Shown piece by piece: positions 11,501 to 21,800 of a stretch of 64,000 bases of DNA. The notes beneath the pieces are model-generated. The model was not told where the DNA came from. It saw nothing but the letters and a program-made list of their open reading frames with translations, and did not search any database. Position 1 is the first letter of the stretch. The number at the start of each line of letters is the position of its first letter. Position numbers and translations under genes: made by a program. This stretch comes from Eucommia ulmoides (lineage: Eukaryota; Streptophyta; Magnoliopsida; Garryales; Eucommiaceae), in assembly GCA_016647705.1 (NCBI GenBank), contig CM028336.1:1240001-1304000 (forward strand), given 5' to 3'.

Positions 11501-12437
11501 TTGAAGTTTATTCAAGGGGCGTTTGCTGGAGGATCCTCTTTCGGAATCAAAACTACTAAATGAACTCCAAAATTCTTTCATGAACTCGGAAATCCTTTCG
11601 GAAAATATGGACAAATATGTCCCTCTAAACATTAATTATATTTTATATTTATGGTCTCAATAATTTTTTCAAATATATATTTCGTAATTTGAGAGCAGTT
11701 ACCATGATAGACCAATTTAAAACATTTATTCTAAAATCATACAATTAATCTTTTTATAACATGTTTTTTCATCAATGTCTTTTACCGAAATAATCGTCTA
11801 TTTTTATATTTAAGTGATATCCTGATTGTGTGTTTTGAATCAAAGCAAAAAAAACATGTTCATTTTGAATTCAATATAGTGTATTTGTTTTAGTGATTTA
11901 ATCTAGCTATATTAAATTCAACACGTTGACTTGCATTTTCATAAGATTTGTATTTGCCTTGAAAGTGATTGTATTTCTAGACATGGTTATATTGAATGTA
12001 ACACGGAAACACAATGAACATGTAAAGCGAAATGTAATATTACCATACTGAATATAACATCATATCTCCTATTTGCCATTGGTTTTGTATCCAACAAAAT
12101 ACGACAATTTTACACGTTTTGAATTCAACACAAGTTTCGAATCCGAGTAATCAAACTATTTTAATCAACTGACTATGTTGAATTTCACGCTGATTATTCA
12201 ACACAATCGTGAATGACTAATTTCAAATTTCATAAATAACTTAACGTGCTGAATTCAACATGTACTATATTTATTGCATGCAAAAAATATGATTGACTTG
12301 CGATTCTAAAACTCTAAAATAGACGATCATAGTTGTGTAATTTAATCATGTAAATAATAAAACAAAATTAATTTGTTGCATGATTACTTGCAAGAGATTT
12401 TAGCATAATTAATTATGATATGCACCAAAAACAATTA

Positions 12438-12498
<61 letters not shown>

Positions 12499-12600
12499 AT
12501 TTTATTTTCCAGAATAGATATTTTGGGAATATTTTCACTATCTTTATTTACGATAACTGTTTTATTTGAATTCAACTTAATAAGAAAATTTTAATCACAA
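10869..12600. other. AT-rich intergenic stretch
   Basis: A long (AT)n at 10871-10907, (AC)n(AT)n at 11463-11502 and (AT)n at 12441-12489. I see no gene, RNA or clear element in it. Confidence 0.5.
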
Positions 12601-12629
12601 GTTAATCCCAAAAATCAGTGGTGTGTCTT

Positions 12630-12930
12630 TTTATTGTTGGATTATGGAGCGTCCACATGGGCCCAAATTCTATGAATAATCACTATGTGAATAGTTGCGT
12701 CTCTTGATTTCAAGGACCACGTCTATTCGGTAGACATCTATTGGAAATGATACACCCTTTAAGATTTTCTCTATAAATAGGCATTGATACCTCTAAGATT
12801 TCTAATCTAATCAAATTACAGAAAAATTGAGTGATCTTCATTAGTGAGTGTGTGAATATTATCGAAAAATACTCTAATAGTACTTTTCTTGCGATAAGAG
12901 AAGAAATGAAAAACAGATTGTAGACGTTAC
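12630..12930 (+). repeat. LTR-like dispersed segment, copy 2
   Basis: The second copy of the segment at 3510-3860, with the same TATA box (CTATAAATAGGCATTG) and 3' block. It ends just before the LTR element at 12935, which seems to have inserted into or beside it. Confidence 0.45.
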
Positions 12931-13914
12931 TTAGTGTCACGGGCCGAGCCTTTCGAGGCTAGAAAGTGGACCGTGCGGCACTAATTAGGGGATCGCCTAG
13001 TAGCAAGTTTGAAGATCAGAGAATATTAAATTGCGGAAGTGGTTTCAATAGCAACGAGTTTCTCTACAACAACACATGCCGATAATGTAGAGAAGAATAC
13101 AATTATAATAGCAACAACAATTATATTAATATCAAAGATTACGAGATGTGAAAGACTTGAATGACTTCAAGAGTATGTCCTCCCACATAGTATTTTAAGC
13201 AAAAAAATATAAGTGACCACAATAGATATCATTATATTCGATGAGACATAATAGGGTCTTTCTACAAGAAATGAAGGAAATAAGTTAAACTAAGCTAAAT
13301 TAGTCTAGAAAACAAATGAAAAGGGTCGCGGACAAGCGGCCATGTGCGAGAACAAATACTAGACAAGCTAAGACCGTAACATTCTCCCCCACTTGAGCAG
13401 TCGATGTCCTCGTAGACTTCTTTTGATGATACTTCTGATTTTGTCTGCGGTTGTTTCGTCTTCTGTTGTTTGCTAGATAGGTTGACTTTGTAAAGCTTAT
13501 CCACTGAATGAGGATACAGTGGTTGGTCAGCGACAATCTCACTAGAGTCCAAATTGACATCAAAGTACTTTTGCAGATTGAAGCAAGAATCAATACTCCT
13601 CGGAACATTCCACAACTAAGTATCATGCTTCAGAAACTGTACGGCGGTGTCTCTGGAATAGCAAAATTGAAGTGATAGAGATAAGGTTGTAGAACTCAAA
13701 GTTTTATCCACCACGACAACGGTTGTACCTTTGTTTCCTGAAACTCCGACCTTCGGCATATAAAGTCGATACTTCCGTCTTTCTGGATGTAATTCCACCG
13801 AAAGCAAGTGGGTCTTTGCACCATTGGCTAACATGAAAGCGGATTGGCCCAATGAAAACTTGATATCAGTAGATTTTTCTCCATTCGGATGAGGGGAAAA
13901 CTCATCTGGAAGTT

Positions 13915-14090
13915 CTTTTGGAGACGCAATTCAAGCATAGTCAAACAACCCTTTTGCTGAAATCAAAAGTTATCTTAGAGAAGCAATTTGAGCATAGTCA
14001 AACAACCCTTTTGCTGAAATCAAAAGTTCTCTTAGAGAAGCAATTTGAGCATAGTCAAACAATTTTTTTGCTAAAATCAAAGGTGACATT
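13915..14090. repeat. 62-bp tandem repeat, three copies
   Basis: The unit GCAATTTGAGCATAGTCAAA followed by a TTTTGCTGAAATCAAAAG block occurs three times at a period of about 62 bp, inside the LTR element at 12935-16276. Confidence 0.75.
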
Positions 14091-14096
14091 TATGGG

Positions 14097-14474
14097 TTAG
14101 TCTTTCCCCCCACTAAGCACTAGAAGGTCGTTCTGATGTTCACCCATCACAAGCTGCAGAGCCGAGACGGTTCTGTCTTTAATCGAATAACGCGTTGTAG
14201 GAATGACACGTGATCGATCTCCTATCATGCAAAGCAAATCTGCAAAAGGCTTTGGGACCGTCTTAGTATCCGTAAAGAATTCCATCCCCATTATCACTTG
14301 GAAATCATCCATGGGAACAATGGTGAAGTTGAGGAACCCATCCCACGGAGCAATCTTCGTGTGTACTGTATTGGAGACTCTAATCACGGGACGTGCTTCA
14401 GTATTCACGGCCTTCAATCTCCCTGAGTACTTCTCGACCCGTAAGCCCAACCGATTAGCTTCCTTATCGGACAT
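14097..14474 (-). mobile_element. retropepsin-like segment of the same element
   Basis: It contains a protease-fold C-terminal half (FTIVPMDDFQVIMGMEFF), as in plant gag-asp/retropepsin domains of Ty3/gypsy elements. It lies downstream of gag on the same strand. This is a fossil coding remnant. Confidence 0.6.
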
Positions 14475-15195
14475 AAAATTGTGTATAGCACCAGTGCCAA
14501 CTAAAGCACGAGAATTCTGCCAAATCTACGAACATGAGGCTCTTCTTCGAGACCTTCTTCTTTGCGACCGGTTGTTGCTTCATAGCATTCAATAAACGAA
14601 TTGTACCCATATGATGGGGCATCAAACTCATCTGAAGTTTTCTTCTCATGCTTTACGATATATTTTTCCCAACGTTCTTTTTCTTCCTAATTCGATGCTT
14701 ACAGTGCAGATAAAGCATGTTTAGGTGGACAATCGGATACATCATGATTCTTGTTGCACAAAAAGTAAGGAGTTGGGTTTTTATGGGCCTGTCTGCCCAA
14801 GTGAGGCTTTTGGTTTGTCGAACCAAATGATGCCCTGAATTGCTGAATGATTGACTAGATTTTGAGTGTTGGCTTAGGCGTGGACTCCTTGAATTAGAAT
14901 TTGAGTTGGAGTTGCTCCAATGTCTTAGCGGGCTTCCCCGAGATGATCAACCTCCACTTTTATCATTATGGGTGACATTTTTGTCTTTCCTCTTATCATG
15001 GTAAGTGGTAGGTTCAAGAGAGTAATCAGTTACTTTTTTTGCGGCTGCAACGACAACAGAGAAATCAACAAGACACTGTCTTTATATTTCTTGATGTACC
15101 CAATTGTTCAAGCTATCTGGGAACCAAAACAACTTATCCTTTTGGGACATTGTACATATGTCTAGCATGAGAGCCATAAACTTCTTGACATAGTC

Positions 15196-15615
15196 TCAGA
15201 TGTGTCTGGTCTGTTTCAGCTTTCTCAATTGTTGTCGAGCCGTGTACTCGAAATTTTTCGGAAGAAATTGTACCTCGAGTTTACCTTTAAGGCATTCCCA
15301 GGTATTGATATTGCAACGTCTCACCAGGATGTCTGCATATTTTGTTCGCCACCATAATTTAGCATAATCGCTAAGAGACATGGAAGTTGTTGTCACATTT
15401 TCTTCTTCGGAGGTTACTCGAGTAACTCGAAAGTATTGCTTCATATCAAAGATGAAGTTTTCAAACTCCTTGGCGTCTCTCACATTGCCACAGGATTGAG
15501 GTTCGGGAATGCGAACCTTCGAAGTAGGTTGTCCAGAGTCTCTAACAAAAGCTCGGTATACAATGTTCCTCAAGCCGTCCAACTCGCCTTGGAGATCAAG
15601 GACTGACTTTTCCAT
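15196..15615 (-). mobile_element. gag-like segment of the 12935-16276 element
   Basis: The stretch carries ...EFENFIFDMKQYF..., LSDYAKLWWRTKY and TWECLKGKLEVQFLP. This is the retrotransposon gag (capsid-type) pattern of Ty3/gypsy elements: a W-rich helix pair followed by F..QF.P. It follows the primer-binding site directly, as gag should. Confidence 0.7.
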
Positions 15616-16276
15616 CTGAGCATGATGGCTAGTGGATGTCGGGGTTCTGATCAGGTGATCAATTTAGGGGTTCTGAGATATCCCTTTCCCATTAGCATCA
15701 GGGCTTCGCAAAAGAGCAACAACGGGAAACACTCTGTTCAAGCGCGTCAAGACGATCTTTTGTTGACATGGTTTTTCACCAACATGGTTAGGCAACGGAT
15801 TGGTCCGTTGCTCTGATACCAATTGTCACGGGCCAAACCTTTTGAGGTTAGAAAGCGGACTGCGTGGCACTACTAGGAGATCGCTTAGTAGTAAGTCTGA
15901 AGATCAGAGAATATTAAATAGCATAAGCGGTTTCAATAGTAACAAATTTTCCTACAACAACACATGTCGGTAATGTAACGAAGAATACAATTACAATAAC
16001 AACAACAATTGTATTAATATCAAAGACTACAAGGTGTGAAAAACTTGAATGATTTCAAGAACATACTCCCACATAGTACTTTAACCAAAAAAATACAAGT
16101 GACCACAATAAACATCATTATGCTTAAGGAGACATAATGAGGTTTTTCTACAAGAAATGAAATAAATAAATTAAACTAAGCTAAACTAATTTAGAAAACA
16201 AAAGAGTCACGGACAAACGGCCATGTATGAGAACAAAGACTGGACAAGTTAAGATTGTCCAGTTAAGACCATGGCA

Positions 16277-16602
16277 CTTGGCATAAATTGATTTGCTTTC
16301 ATATAATTTAATAATTAATGTGTTTTTCACCTCCAATTAATAATTATTAAAAATACGACATTGAATTCAACAAAAATTTGGAAGGATTAAAAGTCAATTA
16401 ATTAATTTAAAATATTTTTAATGATATATTATGTTGTATTATTTCATGGTCACTTTTCAAGACTCCCTTGTAAACACGTTTTCAAGGGTGTTAATTAATT
16501 TTTAACCTTGTTTAATCCGACTAATTAATTAGTCCCAAGCATATTCCACTAGTGAGTGGTTAAAAAATAAAAATAAAAAATAAAAATTGGTTTTCTAGAA
16601 AA
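16277..16602. other. AT-rich intergenic stretch
   Basis: AT-rich DNA between the LTR element and the next MITE. Nothing was recognised. Confidence 0.4.
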
Positions 16603-16611
16603 TTAATTAAA

Positions 16612-17051
16612 GGGAAAATTGCATTTTTGGTCCCTCAACTTTTACTTTCATTTCAATCTGGTCGAATTGCAAATTCCGTTAACAAAAATATACGAACTTC
16701 TATTATTATAAAGGGTATTTTTGTCAATTTTCTCCTAATAAGATTAGAGTGGGTATTTAAATGGATCCCGAAGTTTCAAAGGTGACACATTTGGCCTCAC
16801 ATTTTCCAAACGTGTTACCTCCGAAATCTCAGGATCCATTTAAAAGTTCACCCTTATTTAAGGGAGAAAATTGACTAAAGTACCACTGCACTAACGGAAT
16901 TCATTCAATTTTGTTAAAGAAATTTAAAATATTTAGACTAGATTGAAACAAAATTAATGGTATTTGAGGGACCAAATGTGCGACTTTAGGAACCCCAGGG
17001 ACCACAGAAGCACTCACCCCAAACTTGAGGGACAAAAAATATAATTTTTCC
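16612..17051. mobile_element. Mutator-like MITE with 9-bp TSD
   Basis: A 440-bp element. The left end is GGGAAAATTGCATTTTTGGT; the right end read inverted is GGAAAAATTATATTTTTTGT. Both continue CCCTCAA. It is flanked by identical TTAATTAAA at 16603-16611 and 17052-17060. A 9-bp duplication is the Mutator signature, although this one is AT-rich and nearly palindromic, so it is weaker evidence than a complex sequence. Non-coding. Confidence 0.65.
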
Positions 17052-17058
17052 TTAATTA

Positions 17059-17215
17059 AAATGGTAACATAGGACATGGGTTCGAGTCATGAAAACTGTC
17101 TCTTGCAAAAAAAAAAGTAAGGTAAGACTGCATACAATAGATCTAAGTGGTCCGACCCTTCCCAGGAATCCGAGCATAGTGGGAGTTTTGTAGCACCGGA
17201 CTGCTCTTTTATAGT
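17059..17215 (+). mobile_element. Au-like SINE
   Basis: Contains GGGTTCGAGTC (B box), then CTCTTGCA, GTAAGACTGCATACAATAGA, GTGGTCCGACCCTTCCC, GCATAGTGGGAG and GCACCGGACTGCTCTTTT. This order matches the widespread plant Au SINE from the B box to the short T-rich end. The A-box region is degenerate or truncated, and it abuts the MITE at 16612-17051. Confidence 0.75.
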
Positions 17216-17444
17216 ACATGAAATGCAAGATTATTTTATTTTATTTTATTTTTAATTTCTATACAATTAAGTTGTTATCTTGTTGACATGGAATTCACAT
17301 TTTATTTCAATTTTAAACAAATAGAAAAGGGAAAAAAAGGGATGGTTCATTGTAAATGTCCTAGCTTAATCCATACATGTTTGATTATTTGTATTTATGA
17401 ATTTGGATTTATTATACGTGGTGTTCTTTATATTTTGGCCTCAA
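17216..17444. other. short intergenic stretch upstream of the transporter
   Basis: AT-rich DNA. No clear TATA box or other promoter element could be assigned. Confidence 0.3.
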
Positions 17445-17530
17445 GTGAACGTTAAAATCATGGGTTGGACTATATAATCAACACAAGTTAATTAAGGATA
17501 ATATTAATCATCTCTCATTAGTGCCGGTCG

Positions 17531-17650
17531 GTATATCCACGAGTGTTCTCTATCCACACAGGGTGAAAGACTAGCTCGTTTGGGGTGCATGGTTGTTCCT
17601 CCCAACAAGTGTTTTTCTGTAGAGGTCTCTCAACTGGTTTAACTCAAGTG
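17531..17650 (-). mobile_element. SINE, family A copy 3, in the transporter 5' region
   Basis: Inverted body of SINE family A (TATCCACGAGTGTTC ... AGGGTGAAAGACTAGCTCG ... GTTTAACTCAAGT). It lies about 40 bp before the predicted start codon of the potassium transporter and is absent from the duplicated exon at 22864. The A tail is not preserved. Just after it, 17650-17673 repeats a piece of exon 1 (ACCGGAATATTGGA). Confidence 0.6.
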
Positions 17651-17687
17651 TGAACGAGACCGGAATATTGGAAGTATATTACATATA

Positions 17688-18752
17688 ATGAAAATGGCCG
17701 GCAGCGAGAAGGTGAACGGGACCGGAATATTGGACGGGAATCATGTTTTTTCCGATGAGCATAATAACGGCGGCGGCGGTGGCGGCGATATTGAAAGCCA
17801 GAATTCCGGTGAAGAAGTACGGAATTTGAGCAGTTTGTCGGCCAGAAGCATGAGCTTTTCTAGTCTCTACAAGCCTCCTCTCAGAAATCCTAAGGTTGTT
17901 TACTCTCTCTTTCTCTATGTATCTTCCATATATAATTAATAATTAATAATTAAATAAAAATTAAATTCTTTCTATTAACAAAAATAATTAAAATTTTCTA
18001 TCAATTAATATAATATTATTTCTTTAATTTATTTTTTATAAATTTAATATTTAGTACTATTTCTAAATTTAATGTCTATAATTTCTGTAAATTAAATAAC
18101 CCTAATTTTACTATATTAAAATTCTGTTTTTATATTATTTCTTTAATTGTAAATTTAATACTTCAGTATTATTACTAAATTTAATATGCACGTATTATTT
18201 CTATAATTTTCGTAAATTTAATTTCCATAATTTCTGTGTATTATATTTTCTCTTTTATGTTTTTTTTTTTTAATTTAATTTTCATAAATTTAATGTTCAT
18301 ATATTATTTTAATAGATTTATATATATAAAAAAAACATATTCTCTGTTCAATTATACAAAAGATATATTATGTTAATTTTTTTGATCAATCTACACCGTT
18401 TTTTGTCTCTTGAGACATTAGACAACTGAAAAATATGTAAAAAAATTATGTTCATCTTGTTTTATTATATAGATATCTAGTACAAATCAAACATAGATAT
18501 TGCATAATCATTTTATCTATTTTGGTTTGTATTTTTTGCCTTCAATTTAAGATATTTATCAAATAAAAAGTATTTTTTTTTTTTTTTTTATATACGTGGA
18601 ATTTAAACAAAAGCATGCATCGTTTGGGTAAAGTGAAAATGATTAGATTGTTTTTTAAATAAATTATTTTAATATATTATTTATATTTTTTAATTAATAT
18701 TAATTACATTAAATCTATCGAAACCACGTCAAGTAGTGTTGAATTTGCATGT

Positions 18753-18806
<54 letters not shown>

Positions 18807-21800
18807 AACGTTAACTAAAATACTAAAAAAAAATTAAATAATATAAATTCTATATAAATGGATTAAAAAATATTAAAAACCAAAGATAGAGAGTGATGAT
18901 TTATTGGAAAAATCCTTGCAATCCTCTGTTCCGTGCGAAGGACCAAATTCACCATCCTCATAAAGTATTCAACTTAGAGATAAAAACTAGGAGATTTTTT
19001 TTTGATAGTAGGATGTGTTTACACGCACTTCAATTATTATTTCACTTGACGATCTTAAGGGCACACTCCTTTATATCGGCCTGATGCATTCAGAATTAAA
19101 TTCTAAATTTAATTCTTAAATTGCTCTTTAGGAAAGTCGAATTTTGGTTGATAAGGAAATGAAGGGCCCGTTTCGTTAGTGTTTCCATTCCATTCCAACC
19201 CAAAAATTTTAGGTTTGATTTTTGGGAACGCGTTTGGTAAACACAAAACTCAACCTAACCCAATCCAAAAAATAAGAATTGATTCTCAAAATTCTAAAGA
19301 AAGCAGAAACAAAAAAAAATTATTTTTTTTTTTTTTCAAAAAACTCAACCCAAAGTTCTCAACTTCCGTTTTCATCCGCCGGCCACCTCCGGCGACCGTC
19401 CGCGCCGCCGGCGTCCACCTCCGGCGACCGGCCGTCGCCGGCCACCGCCGGCCACCGCCGCCAAAACAAAAAAAAAAAAAAATCTCAAAAAAAAAATTTG
19501 GTTTAAGGATAAAATCGTTACCAAACATGATTCTGTTCTCAGCACAAAATAAAAATTGTCGTTGCCAAACGCAATTTTATTCTCAAAAGGAAACAAAATT
19601 CACAACCCAACCCAACCAATCCCAGTTGGGTTGAGAAAGGGGGAACACTAACCAAACGCCACCGAAATATCTCTCATTCGTAACTAATCTAATACATGTG
19701 GGGAGAAATAGGAGATAAAAGAATGTAGAAGAAGAAATCAAAGATTTTGTTTTACTTTATTTTTATTTTTTTAAATTTTTATAAAAAAAAAAGGTTGTTC
19801 ACCCCTGTAACAAGGGGTGGTTTCCGGTGCGGAGGGAAGGAGGGAGGCACGGAGGGAGAGTTGAGCGGGAGAGAGATGAAAAAGAAAAAGAAAAAAAATA
19901 GTAAAAGGTCATTTTATCCGAAAATGTAATAGAAGAACTATTTAAAACTGAGTGCATAATTAAAGGGTTTAAACTGAAACGAAAAAACTTATTGGACTAT
20001 ATAGAAACGTGTCAATAGTTAAAGGGTCTAAAATATATATTTTTTTAAATTTAAATAATTTAGTTTTAAAACCGTTAAAAAAAGACCTACAGTTTTGGTT
20101 TGATATATGTCTAACGATTTTAGTTTTTCTAATGAAACCGGACCATTGACATTCCTAATAAAACCCAATACACACATCGGATTTTTCTCTCTCTTCCCCC
20201 TCCTTTCTCTCTCTTTATCTCGAAAAAAAAATGCTGTCGGACCCCAAAGATCCAGCGATACAGTTGTTCGGGAAGACGATGGAGTTGCCGAATCTCCGGC
20301 GTTGGCCACCGCCGGCTCTTATTATTCAACCCTCTTGCTGACGTCGACGATTCCGGTGTGTCCGAATTGGACGCCAAAGACAGAGAATTGGAATCACAGA
20401 GAGAATAGTATACGGAGACCATCGGAATCTTCGCCTGAACGCTCGCATTTCCGAGTATCTCGTCAGCGACGAAATCGGTACCCCATGGTCTTCACCGCCC
20501 TGAACGAAATCATCTGCGCGTTACAGAGAGAGAGAGAGAGAGAAATGGAGTGAATGAAATGTGTAGGAGAGAAATGTTTATGTACGACAGACGTGGGTGG
20601 TGGGGGTGGCTCGAGTGGACGTGTGGTGAGAGTTATTTGCCTTAATTTCAGCCATGCATTTCGTTGGATCGATCCAAGCCATAGAAATGTCTCCCGAGAT
20701 CCTGATTTATTAATAGATTTTGGCATCAAATGATGTTACTGCAAAATTAAAATAAGAACAAAGTTACCAAATTTTATTGAGTTAGGTCATGGACTAAATC
20801 GCTCTCTTTAAGATGTTTAATAGCTACTCAAGATTGTGCAAGCAATATCATAGCTCTGTCGTCCCCCGGATAAAACAATCCATAAATCACATCTATTTAG
20901 GACATTCTCTGCACGTTAGAAGGCTTGCAAACTGAACACCCACACACTGATTTAAGAACGAACAGACTGTTCGAACGACAAACATATTACTCGGAAACTA
21001 AAATATTTTTTTAATAGAAAAGTAGCTCTAAAGTTTTTGATTTTTGGTGTATTTTAAAGCTGAGGCAAACCTCGATTTTTATAGACGAAATCAGATCAGA
21101 AATGTTGGAAGACTGTTGAGAAAATCGTGGGATTAAACTTTACCAAGTCAAAAAAATTATTTAATAAATAAAATAATATTTTATTAAATAAATTTTGTCC
21201 AAAAAATAAGTACCACCTCACCTCAAACGCTCGGCCCGGCCCGGCCGGCCGGACAGCTGCGTCGCGTGCGCGCGTGCGGTAAACCAATAAGGATGTAGCT
21301 CCTCTCCCTTTCACAAAATGTGGGTACCCTTTGGGGCACACTCCAAGTATTCTACCCATCCCCAATTATACTCCTCTAAACCATTTCTCTCAAGCAATGT
21401 GAGATAAAGTGAAAAAAGGGAAAACTTTGACACTTATTTTTATTTCTCATTTAAATAAGTAAAAATTCATTTTGCTTCAACAATCCCCTACTTGAATTTT
21501 TAAAACAATTTTTCATCGAGCAGTACAATTTAAGATTGTGCATAAGTAAAGGTATCTATCGACTTGAACTCTTACATAGTGTTGATAATTTAGATTATAC
21601 TAGAGTAATTCGTAGTTTTGAACTCTATCTCTAACAACATCACACACACAACCCTATCAGGGTGTAGTCTAAAAGCCCGTGTTTTATGACCATGCACGTG
21701 TGTCCCGGTGTAGTGAATACTCTAGAGAATTTGTCCAAAATTTCATAAGAAGCGGCCACACTTCCATATTCACATAGATGAGTATATCAAGAATGCTCCT

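Larger units (their letters stand above)
12935..16276 (-). mobile_element. short Ty3/gypsy-type LTR element (gag + protease only)
   Basis: Two direct LTRs lie at 12935-13381 and about 15824-16276 (TGTCACGGGCC ... in plus-strand reading). On the minus strand the right LTR is the 5' one. Next to it, at about 15810-15821, is the complement of TGGTATCAGAGC, the usual plant primer-binding site for initiator tRNA-Met. A purine tract, AAGTGGGGGAGA, precedes the left LTR. The flanks CTTAG and CTTGG may be a diverged 5-bp target duplication. The interior is only about 2.4 kb and holds gag-like and protease-like stretches. No RT, RNase H or integrase was seen. The LTRs are visibly diverged, so the copy is old. 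It is broken in several places and resembles non-autonomous gag-bearing elements. Confidence 0.8.

Noticed and set aside
19179-19634. 151-codon frame rich in Pro/Arg
   Set aside because: Runs through a MITE with inverted ends and a GC-rich core; there is no recognisable domain.
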